A DNA stretch of 64,000 nucleotides from Alopecurus myosuroides (Eukaryota > Streptophyta > Magnoliopsida > Poales > Poaceae), in NCBI GenBank assembly GCA_028641055.1, contig CM054062.1, positions 182,961,958 through 183,025,957 of the forward strand, read 5' to 3'. How positions within the stretch are numbered: the first letter of the stretch is position 1; the number at the start of each line of letters is the position of its first letter. The notes under the pieces were generated by a model. That model was not told the DNA's origin and searched no databases. It saw nothing but the letters and a program-made list of their open reading frames with translations. This document shows, piece after piece, positions 1-10,711 of this stretch. A program made the position numbers and the translations under genes.

Positions 1-1
1 T

Positions 2-1438
2 AACCCTATGGACAACGTGTACGCCGCAACCTTAGCGCTCGGCCGTATTCCACTAGGAGAATCACCTCAAGCGATAGAGACCCGGAGGGCTATAGAGATG
101 TTACGCACCGTGGTGGCCCAGCAAGCCAATTACCCGGACAACAGGAGCGGGATGCATGGCACGCCATACATCAGCCGGCAGGAAGGCAATACAAGGAATC
201 TTCAGTCGGCATCAGCTCGACGGAGGGCAGAGCAGCAGCAAATGCCGCCTCCTCCACTGAGGCCAGCCGCTCCCGCGGTCTCAGTAGCACAGGCTATTGT
301 GGATAGTTCCCGGGCAAGGCGCGCGGCCGGGTCTGCAGTCCGAGGTCCAGTAGTTGGCGTGCCTCCCGCTGCAGCCACCGAGGTTTCACGCGTTTCGAGA
401 GCAAGGCCAGTGTTGACAAACTTAGCCGGACCCAAATGCTTATCAGACTCTATCAGGGCCGAGCCTTATCCGGACAAGTTCAAGGAGCCGGGTAAAGTTG
501 TCAACTATGAGCCAACCATGGATCCTGAGACCTGGTTAAGCAGTTATGAGATGGCCATGTCTATTCGCAACGCTTCAGAAAAGCTCCAAGCCAATTTTAT
601 GTATCTCATGATGTCTGAAGGAGCAGCTAAACTATGGTTCAATAACCTGCTTGAGAAGTCTATCAGTTCATGGAGCAATCTCAAGTCGGCTTTCGTCAAG
701 CACTTTCATGTAACTTGCAGGAAATTATACACGATTGGCGACTTGGATCGGTGTGTGCAGAGAAAGGGAGAGTCGGCACACAGCTGGGTACGCCGAGTCA
801 TGGAGATACTCCACTCTTCCACTGATATCCAGCCCAAGGATGCGATACAAGCTATGGCGAAAACATGCAAATATACGCCCTTGGTGCAAAAATTAGTACG
901 CATGAAATCCAGCAGGCACATTTCAGAAATTACTATGGGGGAGCTAATGGACGCGTGCAATAAGCATGCCTCCACTGACACCACAGAAGAGGATATCTAG
1001 GAAAAGAAGGGAAAGACTGGTGTGAGCGATAACGGAAGAACCGGTAATGGGGCTGCGCCAAATAATAATGGAGGTAACAATGGTGGCAATGGAAACAACC
1101 AGCATAAACGTCCATATGAGGGAGGCTCCGAATTAGTCGCCAGTGCTGAAGCCGGGTTTGCAAGACCCGGAGCAGATGGAAACTTTAACGGAGGAAACTT
1201 CAACGGAGGAAACAATTATCAAGGGCCACCCCGGCCGACTAATCACATAGAAGCTTTCAAGATGCCTTTCCCGCGCCATAGTAGGAACGGTAGGCCGGCT
1301 AATCATTCATTGGAGCAATGTGTGGACCTACGGAGGTGGAAAAACAAAGAAATACAGAAAGCCCTACAAGGCGTAGGCCGGGGAGGAGGACTGGGTCTGG
1401 GTGGAAACCCGGGCAACGGGCCACCCCCCCGCAGGTAA
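2..1438 (+). pseudogene. Tat-lineage gag, broken
   Basis: This is the capsid/nucleocapsid region of the Tat element. The frame is open to the left window edge, so the ATG at 8 is probably internal. Residues about 170-320 of the first open stretch (MDPETWLSS, KLWFNNLL, SSWSNLKSAFVKHF) match the plant retrotransposon gag domain. An in-frame TAG at 998-1000 ends it. The same frame resumes to 1438 with an Asn/Gly-rich basic segment, a likely nucleic-acid-binding tail. At 1424-1430 a run of seven C marks the shift into the protease frame. The nonsense codon and frameshift make it non-functional. The lineage is inferred from the downstream domains. Confidence 0.85.
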
Positions 1439-2279
1439 CGCAGGAGCTGGCAACCTGGGTAACAACCAAGGTGGTGCAGGGGGCTTTCAGATTAACCCAA
1501 AGCAGCTAGGGCAGTATTATGTTCACACCACCGGAACTTCCAAGAGAGATAGGAAGATACTCAAAAGAGCTGTAAATTCGGTTTCTTCAGGTGTTCCAAG
1601 ATACCTGAGATGGTCAGATCAGGAAGTAACAAGGAGTAGGAGGGATCACCCGGAAGCAATAGAACATCCGGGTGTGCTAGCTTTGGTGGTAGCGCCGCAG
1701 GTCAATGGCTATGAGCTAAAGAAGGTTCAGATGGATGGCGGGAGCAGTATCAATATCCTATATTGGGAGACCTTTTTAAGTATGGGGCTCAAGGAGTCTC
1801 AGCTGCAGAAAAGCTCCACAGTTTTCCACGGAATCGTGCCAGGACATTCGGCCTGCCCTGAGGGAAAGATAACACTGGAGGTTGCATTTGGAGAATCCAA
1901 GAATAATTACAGAGTAGAGTGGCTCACATTCGAGCTGGTGAAGTTGCATAGCCCTTATCATGCACTGTTTGGAAGGTCGGCTTACGCCAAATTCATGGCA
2001 AGGCCGTGTTATGTCTACCTACAGTTGAAGATTCCGGGTCCTAAACGAACCATCACTATACATGATTCAGAGTGTGATGAGGGAGACGCGACACTTGCAG
2101 AACAAGCTTGTGAGAAGGAAGAACTCAGGTATTACAGGTCTCAGGTAGACCCGGAAGATCGGACCGCTTTGAAGAAACCCAACACTGATGATGAGAGAGC
2201 TAAGTTCAAAGCAGCCCAAGACACAAACATGGTGGCTTTCATTGAGGGCGATTCTTCCAAGCAGTTTGCCATAGGGTAA
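1401..2279 (+). pseudogene. Tat-lineage aspartic protease and linker to RT, broken
   Basis: This is the retropepsin-type protease region that would cleave Gag-Pol inside the particle. The active-site motif reads MDGGSSINIL, with the catalytic Asp codon at 1734-1736. The DGGS form (instead of DTGA) is typical of Tat/Athila-side Ty3/gypsy proteases. The stretch FELVKLHSPYHALFGR at about 1930-1975 is the conserved protease C-terminal part. The reading frame stops at a TAA (2277-2279), and the same frame continues into RT, consistent with a C-to-T nonsense change. The ATG at 1401 is only the first Met after the upstream frameshift, not a genuine start. Confidence 0.85.
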
Positions 2280-3073
2280 AACCTGGATAGCAAGGAGGAA
2301 GGCGCGCTTATCGAGTTTATCCGCGAGAATCAGGATGTTTTTGCTTGGACACCTAGCGACATGCCGGGTATCCCGACTGAACTTGCTGAACACAACTTAC
2401 ATGTTGATCCCAAGTCCCGGCCAGTGAAGCAGGGTTTGAGGAAAATGAATGAGGAAAGAAGAAAAGCTCGGCTCTTAGCAGCCAGCTTTATCATGAAGGG
2501 TTTCCACCCCCAGTGGTTGGCAAACCCGGTTTTAGTGTTGAAAAAGAATAACGAGTGGAGAATGTGCATAGATTACACGAGTCTCAACAAGCATTGTCCA
2601 AAAGATCCATTCGCCCTTCCAAGGATAGACCAGATTATAGATGAAGTGGCGGGAAGTGACCTGCTTTGTTTTCTGGATGCCTATTCCGGGTATCATCAGA
2701 TAAAGCTCAAAGAGGAGGATTGGGAGAAGACGTCATTTATAACCCCCTTTGGAGCCTTTTGTTACAAAACCATGACCTTTGGATTGAAAAATGCTGGCGC
2801 AACATATCAACGGTGCATTCAGAAGTGTTTCGAGGATCAGATTGGGCGCAATGTCCATGCTTATGTTGATGACGTGGTGATCAAGACAAGGAACACAGAA
2901 ACATTCATTGATGACCCGAAAGAGACATTCAAAAACCTGAGGAGATATCAAATGAAGCTCAACCCAACAAAATGTGTGTTCGGAGTCCCGGGGGGAAATT
3001 ACTCGGTTTCATCGTTTCTGAGCGGGGAATCGAGGCTAACCCGGAGAAGATCAAAGCTATTCAGAGCCTAAAA
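2280..3073 (+). pseudogene. Tat-lineage reverse transcriptase, broken
   Basis: This is the RT domain that would copy the element RNA into DNA. The visible order is RMCIDYTSLNKHCPKDPFALP (motif 2 area, about 2560-2625), FLDAYSGYHQI (about 2672-2704, containing the first catalytic Asp) and the YVDD box at 2862-2873 (AYVDDVVIKT), which holds the paired catalytic aspartates. All catalytic residues are present. The frame is lost at the run of six G at 2991-2996 (a one-base change), after which the ORF ends at 3071 in a wrong frame. In the alternative frame the RT C-terminus continues to a TAG at 3074-3076. Confidence 0.9.
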
Positions 3074-3076
3074 TAG

Positions 3077-3654
3077 CCAGAGGAGTTGAAACATGTCCAG
3101 AAACTTACAGGATGCGTAGCAGCACTGAGCCGGTTTATATCTCGGCTCGGAGAAAAAACAATACCCTTATACCGACTCTTGAAGAAAACATACAAATTCG
3201 TATGGGATCAAGAGGCGGATGAGGCGTTCGAAGCTCTGAAGAAGCAGTTATCTGAAGCACCGGTTCTGGCAGCGCCGGGTCCCAAAGAGCCCATGCTGCT
3301 ATACGTTGCGGCCGGGCCTCGAGCAGTGAGTGCGGTAGTCATGGTTGAGCGTAAAGAGGATGGAAAAGATTACTCGGTGCAACGGCCGGTTTATTATGTG
3401 AGCGAGGTCTTATCAGAAGCAAAGCAACGGTATCTGCATTGGCCGAAACTGGTTTTTGGGGTATTCATGGCCAGTCGGAAATTGAAGCCGTATTTTCAAG
3501 AACACCCCATTACGGTGGTAAGTTCCATACCCATGGCTGATATCATAGCAAATTCGGATGCTACAGGAAGGGTAGCCAAGTGGGCCATCGAGATGGGTGA
3601 TTATCATATCAATTACGAGCCCCGGTCTGCGATCAAGTCTCGGGATGGTTGATT
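3077..3654 (+). pseudogene. Tat-lineage RT connection and first RNase H domain
   Basis: The region continues the pol frame after the in-frame TAG at 3074-3076. It begins with the connection segment (KHVQKLTGCVAALSRFISR), followed by the retroviral-type RNase H fold (LLYVAAGPRAVSAVVMVE, RPVYYVSEVLSEAKQRY, KLKPYFQEHPITVV). The first catalytic Asp position typical of active RNase H (YVD/DAS) reads YVAAGPRA here. Loss of catalytic residues in this first RNase H is normal for Tat elements, which carry a second one. A one-base frame change near 3640-3650 ends the frame at 3652. Confidence 0.8.
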
Positions 3655-4094
3655 TCGTTAATGATTGGACTCAGACAAGTGTACCCTTGTTGGTGCCAAG
3701 TTCAGAATCCTGGGTTATGCATTTCGACGGCTCCAAGCAGTATGAAGGATCAGGAGCAGGTGTTGTGCTCACATCGCCAAAAGGAGATAAGTTACGTTAC
3801 GTCTTGCAAATTCACTTTGATTGCTCTAACAACGTAGTTGAATACGAGGCTTTGTTACATGGATTACGTGTAGCAAAGGAGATGAACATTAAGCGTATAA
3901 TGTGCTACGGAGACTTGGATCTTGTGGTACAGCAGGTTTCAGGAACGTGGGACAGGAAGGACGCAACAATGGCAGGATACCGCAGAGAGGTGGACAAAGT
4001 TGCCGGGTCTTTCTCGGGATATCAGGTGGAGCACATTGACCGGCGAAATAATGAGGCTGCAGATGCACTGTCGAGACTCGGCTCTCGTCGATAG
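3655..4094 (+). pseudogene. Second (acquired) RNase H of the Tat element
   Basis: This is a second, RNase HI-like domain. The segment WVMHFDGSKQYEGSGAGVVL (first catalytic Asp), VVEYEALLHGLRVA (catalytic Glu), CYGDLDLVVQQV (second Asp) and HIDRRNNEAADALSRLG (final Asp region) reproduce the DEDD set. Dual RNase H is the hallmark of the Tat lineage. The frame is read from the ORF starting at 3597 and stops at a TAG at 4092-4094. The same frame then runs straight into integrase, so this is a nonsense mutation and not a gene boundary. Confidence 0.85.
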
Positions 4095-5501
4095 CCGGTT
4101 CCACCTAATGTTTTCCTGGATGAATTTTGGCAGCCCTCCGTTAAAACCGAGTCAGAAGAAGAAATAGCCAACCGAGACCCAGACTCGGAATTTGTGGCCG
4201 CGGTGCGCACTATTCCAGAGTGGACTGAGCCGTTCCTGGCGTTTCTATTGCGGGGCGAGTTACCACAGCAGGAAATCGTAGCCAGGGAAATCCAGAGACG
4301 GGCAAAAGGTTATTCTATCATTGGTGGTGAGCTTTACAAGAGAAGTGCTACAGGTGTCTTTTTACGCTGCGTAGCTCCAGAGGAAGGCCGGCAAATATTG
4401 AAGGAAATTCATGAAGGTGATTGTGGACACCATGCCTCCACAAGATCCCTTGTCGCCAAGGCGTATCGGCACGGTTTCTTTTGGCTTACAGCTTTGGCAG
4501 ATGTAGAACGCTTGGTCGCAAGGTGTGATGGATGTCAGAGGTATGACCGACAAATCCATGTGCCAGCTATGGAGCTGCGGACAATCCCATTGACCTGGCC
4601 ATTTGCTGTTTGGGGTATGGATATGGTAGGCCCTTTCCATATGTCTCCGTGCAAAAAGACTCATTTACTGGTAGCCGTGGATAAGTTCACAAAGTGGGTT
4701 GAGGTTATGCCAGTTACGAACTGTGAGGCGGCCACCGTTGTGAAGTTCTTGAAGAGGATCATATATCGGTTTGGATACCCGCACAACATAATCACAGACA
4801 ATGGAGCCAATATGTCCTTAGGAGAGATGGAGAAGTTTTGTGGAAACAATGGCATTCGACTTGATGTAGCCTCGGTGGCCCATCCACAAGCCAATGGTCA
4901 GGTGGAGAGAGCAAACCAAGAGCTACTTCGTGGGTTAAAACCACGACTACGAGTCCCGTGTCTCAGAGCTGCTGGAGCATGGGTTGAGGAGTTACCTTCT
5001 GTTGTTTGGGGAATCAATACTACACCTAACAGGTCTACTCATATGATCCCGTTTTTTATGGTTTATGGTGTAGAGGCAGTACTCCCAAGCGATATTATCC
5101 ATGACTCACCACGAGTGTCGGCCTATGTTGAGGTAGAGAATGAGAAGACCCGACAAGACGCTGTGGAAATGTTAGAAGAGCACAGAGAACAGACCTTGGA
5201 GCGGTCCGCAATATATCAGCAGGATTTAAGGTGGTATCATAGACGCCGGGTCAAAACGCTTGTTTTTCAAGAAGGGGACCTGGTGCTACGTTTGGTGCAA
5301 TCCAAGGAGGGAAAACACAAGTTATCTCCTCCATGGGAGGGTCCGTTCATTATAAGCCGGAACCTGCACAATGGATCGTATTATCTGGTAGATGCAAGGG
5401 AAGATTCGGACCAGGTGAATGATACTGCTCATTCCACCTCCTCCATGCAAGAGCGTGAACGACCATGGAACGTGGCTCAGCTACATCCTTACTACACTTA
5501 G
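4095..5501 (+). pseudogene. Tat-lineage integrase, separated from the rest of pol by a stop
   Basis: This is integrase, which would insert element DNA into the chromosome. It has an HHCC zinc-binding N-terminus (HEGDCGHH ... CDGCQ, about 4410-4540). The core D-D-E is in WGMDMVGPF (about 4612-4638), ITDNGANM (about 4790-4813) and NGQVERANQ (about 4891-4917). A C-terminal beta-rich GPF/Y-like stretch (PPWEGPFIIS, about 5326-5355) follows. No chromodomain follows, as expected for a Tat rather than chromovirus integrase. The domain is open from 4095 to the stop at 5499-5501 and is the best-preserved sense-strand part, but it has no start of its own. Confidence 0.9.
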
Positions 5502-6611
5502 CATAGACTCAGTTCGCAGATTGTATTACACGATGTAACTGGCAGCAGGTTTCAGACACACTCTTTTCCTATCCAGGGTACCTAAGGGGACTGGAGGGTT
5601 TTTAATGAGGCGTCTTGCTGACCTAACCTTTTCATACCAATAAAGAAATGGTTAAATCACGGCAATCATTATGTTCTTTAAATTTTGTCAATTTCTTGCA
5701 AATTTTCTGTAGTTAATCATGCCTTGTATTTACTAGTGAACTATTTCAGTTAAATATGATTTAGTAGGTATAGATTTGCACATCTTTTTCTTTTTAGTAT
5801 TCAGGCTATCTGTAAGCCGGCAGAGCAAAAAGCCTACTATTGCATAGTACATATGCTTAGGTCTTGGGGATTGATTGCTTGAATAGCACAGTTGCACACT
5901 CAGACCCGGCCACGATGCCAATCAGTTGTGGAAACTGATTACTTGCAATAAGTACAGTTACAATCTCATAACCCGGACAATAGAGCCAAATTTTCTCTTG
6001 ACCTCTTTTGTTTAAGCTTGATGTGACTCGCAGTAAAATGGCGTGTTTGCTAACCTATAAATCCAATCAGTCATGATGCCAATTGGGACTTGCCTGACCC
6101 TGCTTTTACTAGAGTTATAGCAACATTGAAAATCCATGCGAAAACCGGCTTATAACCAGTAGGGTCAAAAGGGTCATCTAAACCATAAGTTGTGCAGAGC
6201 AAAGGCAACAGCCGGAAGCTCATTACATATTGCACATAACTTAAAAATGTATAAGTGTATAACAGTAAAGTCTGGGACTTGGGGACTTGAGAAACAAAAA
6301 TTATTAAGCCAAGATTCCTAAGACCTAGAATCCGGGTCTTGGGGACTTGTGAGAAATTCTTCACAGTCCTAAGATCAAGACTCGGCATCTTTCTCACAAA
6401 GCATATAAGAAGTAAAGTTGTGTCAAAACGAGTTTGCAAAGCGCATATTAAAGCGACAACCAGAAGGTTCATCGAAACAAAAGAAGTTTAAATGTGTTAC
6501 AGACCTTAGGAATAGTATCAAATGTGCACAGATGCACTACCAAATAACAGTGTAAAAGGCATATTACAATGCCTATTGGCCGAATGAGTGTTTGCTGATA
6601 AAAAGAGTACA
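5502..6611. other. Non-coding spacer between convergent pol and antisense gene
   Basis: There is no convincing coding sequence. A plant-type AATAAA lies at 5639-5644 on the + strand, 140 bp after the pol stop, and could act as a premature poly(A) signal for the sense transcript. Short G-rich direct repeats of the type CTTGGGGACTTG recur at about 6275-6290 and 6335-6350. The region separates the two convergently oriented coding units of the Tat element. Confidence 0.6.
5639..5644 (+). terminator. Candidate poly(A) signal AATAAA after pol
   Basis: This is an exact AATAAA hexamer downstream of the integrase stop. A genuine LTR element normally polyadenylates in its 3' LTR, so use of this signal is inference only. 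Confidence 0.3.
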
Positions 6612-9600
6612 TTACTCGGCTGCTGCAGCCGAGTCATCATGAGCGGTCTTAGGGACCGGGTCTTCAGTATTCTCCTCTGTTGCCTTCTCCGTCTCAATGT
6701 CCGGGTCAACCGCAGAATCAGCACGAGCTGGAGGAGGAACAACCGGAGTCGATGAAGTTGGCGCAGAACCAGCCTCGGCTCTCTTCTTGGCGAGCTCCGC
6801 CTTGAAGCGAGTCAGTATGTCAAATGGAGCCGGGTCTTCGGAGGGCACAAGCTTATCCTCAGCATCATATGGATCGGTAAGCTTGTTCACATCGAGGTTT
6901 TCTGCGATCAAGCTGGCCGAGTGACGGATTTGGGCGTTGATGGCCTTGAGGTCTTTTCCCGTAAATTTAGAACCGTCAGTCTTAAACTCGGGAAACCCAT
7001 TTACAAGCATTGCCGGATCAACCTTGGGGTAGTAGGCCTTAGCCAGTGCGAGGCCGTGTATCACTCCGACCCGTCATGTTGAGCGCTTCCAGATATCAAT
7101 CCAGGCAGGGACTGTTGAATATGCCGCAAGCATGTGGGTTACACCGGTGTAATCACCGGTTAACTTCACAGCTTCGAGCGTCCACTTTGTCCCTGCCGAG
7201 AATTGCCGGATGACGGTCTTGAGTATTCTCAGCTTCTTGAGGTCGTCATGCTCGCCAGCAACTTCACCCGGACCTGCAGTACGAAAAGAGAAGTAAGACA
7301 GTAAGATCCGGGTCAAAAACCTTCTAAAATAGGAAATCCGAATAATACAAAGCGATAGTCGGAAACTTAGATGTGCTTTACCTATGATGGAGCTATATGT
7401 CTCGGCTATGAAAGTCGACAGTTTCTTCACAAGCTCCTCAGCGGCGTGGAGTCTCTTCTTATGCTTCTTGCATTGTTTGGAGAGATCCTTGAGATTGGCC
7501 TCCAGTTCTTCATGGAGCTTTGTTTCAGCCTGAAGGAGTTCATTGGTTTTCGCCAATATTTCATTGGTCCGGGTAATATAAGCCTGAAAAGGACAAAGAA
7601 ACATCAGTCGGCAATGAGCTTAAAAGGTATATATCTGTAAGTTTCCGAGCGACTGTGGACAGTTTACTTGGCACTTGGGGACTAGGATAAGGATATAGAG
7701 ATAACACAAGTTAAACTAACCTGGTGCTCAGCCGCCAGAGACTCGAAAATCTCCTCTTCAGTCGTCTTCACGGAGCGATACTCCTTTAGCAGCTTTTCAA
7801 ACTCATGGCCACTGAGAGTCGGCCTGGAAGAGCCGGCGTTCTGATCAGCCGGTGGCGGGGTCGCCTCCTGTTTCCCTGCGTCGAATCTGGTTGTTGCGGT
7901 CTTTGGAGCAGGGGCCGCCCTTTGTGTCCCAAGGTATTCAACCTTAGAATCTGCCGGCTGAGGCGTGGGAGGAGGAGACTGGGTTCTTTGGTTGGCCGCA
8001 TTAGCCGGCTCTTGCTCTTCAGTGGGCGGGGGATTGGCGGCGCTCTTCGGGTTTTCCGCCGTTGGGTCATCGACGGGGGTCTCAACCGGGTCGCTAAGTG
8101 TGACCTTAGCCCTGAAGGAAGAAAAATAAAGTGTTAGTGGTTGATAAAAGTGAAATGTGCAAAGTATAGCGATATAGTCAAGCAAGGTATGAAAATTACC
8201 CGGTATTCACGACGAAATCACTGGGGAGATCGTTGCTAGACCCGGAGGACACTGATAGAGAATTGGAAAGTGAGACTCGGATTTTTCCGGCTAGTGGGTG
8301 ATTCGGAGATGGATATTTTCGAGGAGTGCAAACCGGATAAGTTGAAGGAGTACCGGCTCGGAGAGCGGGCGATTGAAGGGGAAGCCCGGGTTTGAGGGCC
8401 TCGTCACCCGGTGAAGACCAGGTTGCCTGTCGCTTAGCTGGAGAAGACGCAGTTTTCTGTGATAAGACAACAGTTAGGCATTTGTTAAAGCTTGCGCATA
8501 TCAACATTTGAGTCCGGGTCTGAGGTTACGAAAGAATAGGATACCTTGAACGTGACCCCCTTGGCCTTCCTCTTTTTGCTTAGCTCGGCTTCAGGCTCTG
8601 CTTCGCTCTCTTCAGAATCAGAGTCGACCTTGTCAGCTGGTGCTGGTGATTGTGGCGTATTGTAAGGGATAATGTTGGGAGGAGAATCTTGATCTAGTAA
8701 GTCGACAAAGTATTTGTTCAGTAACTCGGAATCACCTTCTTCGCTGTCACTGGGCTCTTCATCTTCCGAGTTTTCAGAGGGATGAGGGGTGAAAATCTTC
8801 CACCATTCGTCAGATTCCTGGGTAAAGAGCAGCAAAGATAAAAGTTAGTATGTGTGTTGGAAAAATCAATCGGTACAAAAGGGATTAGCCGGTTCTTACC
8901 GGTGGAGCCGGGTTTGAGCGAGAGAAGGGGGAGAGCCCGGAAATGCTCTTGATAACATCCACTTTCTCAGCCAAGAAGTTTTTCATAGCCTTATTGACGT
9001 CCGTAGCCGGGTATGACTTCTCCGAGTATCGGAGAGAGTCGGTCAGGTGGCCCGAGTATTCGCAGAGAAGCTTTGGGCGAATACTATTGGGTTGGATCCT
9101 ACAGCTGATCCGGGTCTTTATCAAGTTTAACCCACAAATACCGTGGGCTGCTAAGATGTCTAGTTTATGGAGGAGGGGCTGGATGGCTTGTCTGTCGGCC
9201 TCTCAGGCAAAGGCGCTTAGGTTATCGCTAAGGGAAAGAGTTTCAGTAGAGAAACCCGGCAGAGGCTTCTCGCCGGGTGAAGAAGTGTCCTTGCAATAGA
9301 AGAAAGTCTTTTGCCAGTGCTTCACGTGGGAGTGAAGGTTGAGAGTCGGCATTAGAGATTTCTTGCGCCTTTGGATGGCCACACCTCCACAGACAAGGAG
9401 GGGACCATCCGTAGTCTCACGGCAAGGTTTGCAATGGAAAAGCTCAAGGAATAGAGAAAGATTGGGAGCTATGCAAAGATAAGATTCGCAAAGGACGATA
9501 AAGTGGCAAATATTTAAAATCGAGTTTGGGCCTATGTCGAAAACTCGGAGTTTATAGTGGTGAAGGACCTCATGGAAAAAAGGATGACCCGGGGGGCGGA

Positions 9601-9835
9601 AACCCCGGGTCACATGCTCAAGGAAAACTACGACTTCACCTACTTCAGGTGAAGGCTGGCTCTCCTCCTTGGGCACCCTCCATGCGATCTCCGACTGAGG
9701 GGGGAGGACCCCAGACTCGGCCAGCTTGGCCAGAGTGACAGTCGACTTCGCCCAATTGGCGGTGATAGTTTGACCCGGCTTCTGCTTCAAAGCCGTGGCC
9801 TTGCCCTTGGATTTGGGAGCGGCCTTGGGTGCCAT
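6612..9835 (-). pseudogene. Six-exon antisense gene of the Tat element (PF04195-like N-terminus, coiled coil, C-terminal domain)
   Basis: Start ATG 9835 (MAPKAAPKSKGK), stop TAA 6612-6614. Exons inferred from GT-AG sites: 9835-8900, 8817-8545, 8456-8200, 8111-7721, 7583-7382 and 7273-6612. They sum to 2721 nt (907 codons) with every junction in phase. The N-terminal 300 residues resemble the 'putative gypsy type transposon' family (Pfam PF04195/Transposase_28), with FRPPGHPFFHEVLHHYKL and LHSHVKHWQKTFFYCKD. Exons 2-4 are acidic and Pro-rich low complexity. Exon 5 is a coiled coil (LLQAETKLHEELEANLKDL). Exon 6 has a conserved-looking globular part. In-frame TGA codons at 9203-9205 and 7074-7076 break it. 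There are no frameshifts. Function is unknown. Antisense ORFs at this place are known in Retand/Grande-type elements. Confidence 0.8.
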
Positions 9836-9845
9836 CGAAAAAGAT

Positions 9846-9955
9846 CTAGAAGAAATCGAAAAGGAAAAACAAAGTAAGGAAAAAATGGAGGCGATGAAAG
9901 CGAAGAACACAAACTCGAGATCTAGGAATGAAAATTTAGATCTAGAAAAACTTAC
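9846..9955 (-). other. Inferred 5'UTR intron of the antisense gene
   Basis: On the minus strand a donor CCG|GTAAGT precedes a T-rich tract and an acceptor TTCTTCTAG|ATC, ten bases before the ATG at 9835. The 110-nt length, T-rich body and near-consensus sites fit a plant leader intron, which often boosts expression. This is inferred from splice motifs only. Confidence 0.55.
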
Positions 9956-10161
9956 CGGAAAGCAGCGGCGGAGATGAAGCCCGCGAGCGCGGCGCGGCGG
10001 TGCGGAACGGCGGGCAGGTTCTCGAGGGCTACGGCGGCGTGCGCGCGTGGACCGGCGTTCGAGCTCGAGCTCGGGTCTTGGGCTCCAATGGCGCAGCGCG
10101 AGGTGGAAGATGAAGTGGAGTGCGGTGGAGTTTTGTGATTAGGGTTACCCGTGGGGCCCAG

Positions 10162-10169
10162 TATTTATA
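10162..10169 (-). promoter_or_regulatory. TATA box of the antisense gene
   Basis: The minus strand reads CCTATAAATACTGGGCC, a near-perfect plant TATA box about 330 bp upstream of the antisense ATG. A GC-rich leader of about 180 bp and the leader intron lie in between. This places an internal promoter firing against the sense element transcript. Confidence 0.65.
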
Positions 10170-10501
10170 GGCGGGTGAAAAACCCTAGAGCGCTAATGGT
10201 AAAATGGAGCAAATTACGGGATATGATACTCAGCCCGCTGATTACGGAAACAAAATCTTGGGTGTTATTGTCGTACAGCCGGGTTATAGGTGGCCACCAA
10301 AAGAGCCGGACAAGCTTGTGAGGAATATGAGAGTCGGGTTACTATATGGACCACCGAAAGAGCCGGCCTGGCTATAGTTAAAGCAATCTAATCTATAACC
10401 TTATTGTATTCAAATGTTTATTGTTTTGCAGGGAATACCAGGCGCATCGAAGTTGGCTCAGTGTTTGAAGTTATGAGAAAAGCGCGCCAACCAAGATACC
10501 C
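10170..10501. other. Non-coding 3' spacer of the Tat element
   Basis: This stretch lies between the antisense promoter and the polypurine tract. It has repeated ACCACCGAAAGAGCCGG / CCACCAAAAGAGCCGG motifs near 10290-10365 but no coding sequence that I can support. Confidence 0.5.
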
Positions 10502-10506
10502 AAGCT

Positions 10507-10520
10507 ATTCAGGGGACTAC
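10507..10520 (+). other. Polypurine tract of the Tat element
   Basis: TTCAGGGGACTAC immediately precedes the 3' LTR start (TATTGGGGGG at 10521). It would prime plus-strand DNA synthesis. The LTR start departs from TG by one base, probably by mutation. Confidence 0.6.
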
Positions 10521-10711
10521 TATTGGGGGGGATACTAACCCGATAGGCCCATAGGAAAGGATAAAGACCCGGCTGGAGCAAGTTTGGGTGAAGACCTCGT
10601 AATGTGATGATGGTCCGGGTATCGTTGATGGGCCGGCAGCTGTGTTGGTAACCCGGCTCAAGGGAAAGAAGTTCTAGAAGACCCAGAAGGCGATGTAAAT
10701 CGTGAAGTCCA
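10521..10711 (+). repeat. 3' LTR of the Tat element, left piece (U3)
   Basis: It begins directly after the polypurine tract and is cut at 10711 by the chromovirus insertion. It resumes at 25771. The two pieces total about 595 bp, a plausible LTR length for this lineage. Confidence 0.75.
10707..10711. repeat. TSD of the chromovirus, left copy (GTCCA)
   Basis: It is identical to 25766-25770 and lies directly against the TG end of the LTR. Confidence 0.9.

Noticed and set aside
202..435. Minus-strand ORFs over Tat gag and pol (202-435, 706-984, 1776-1961 and others)
   Set aside because: They are shadows of the sense polyprotein frames without family features.
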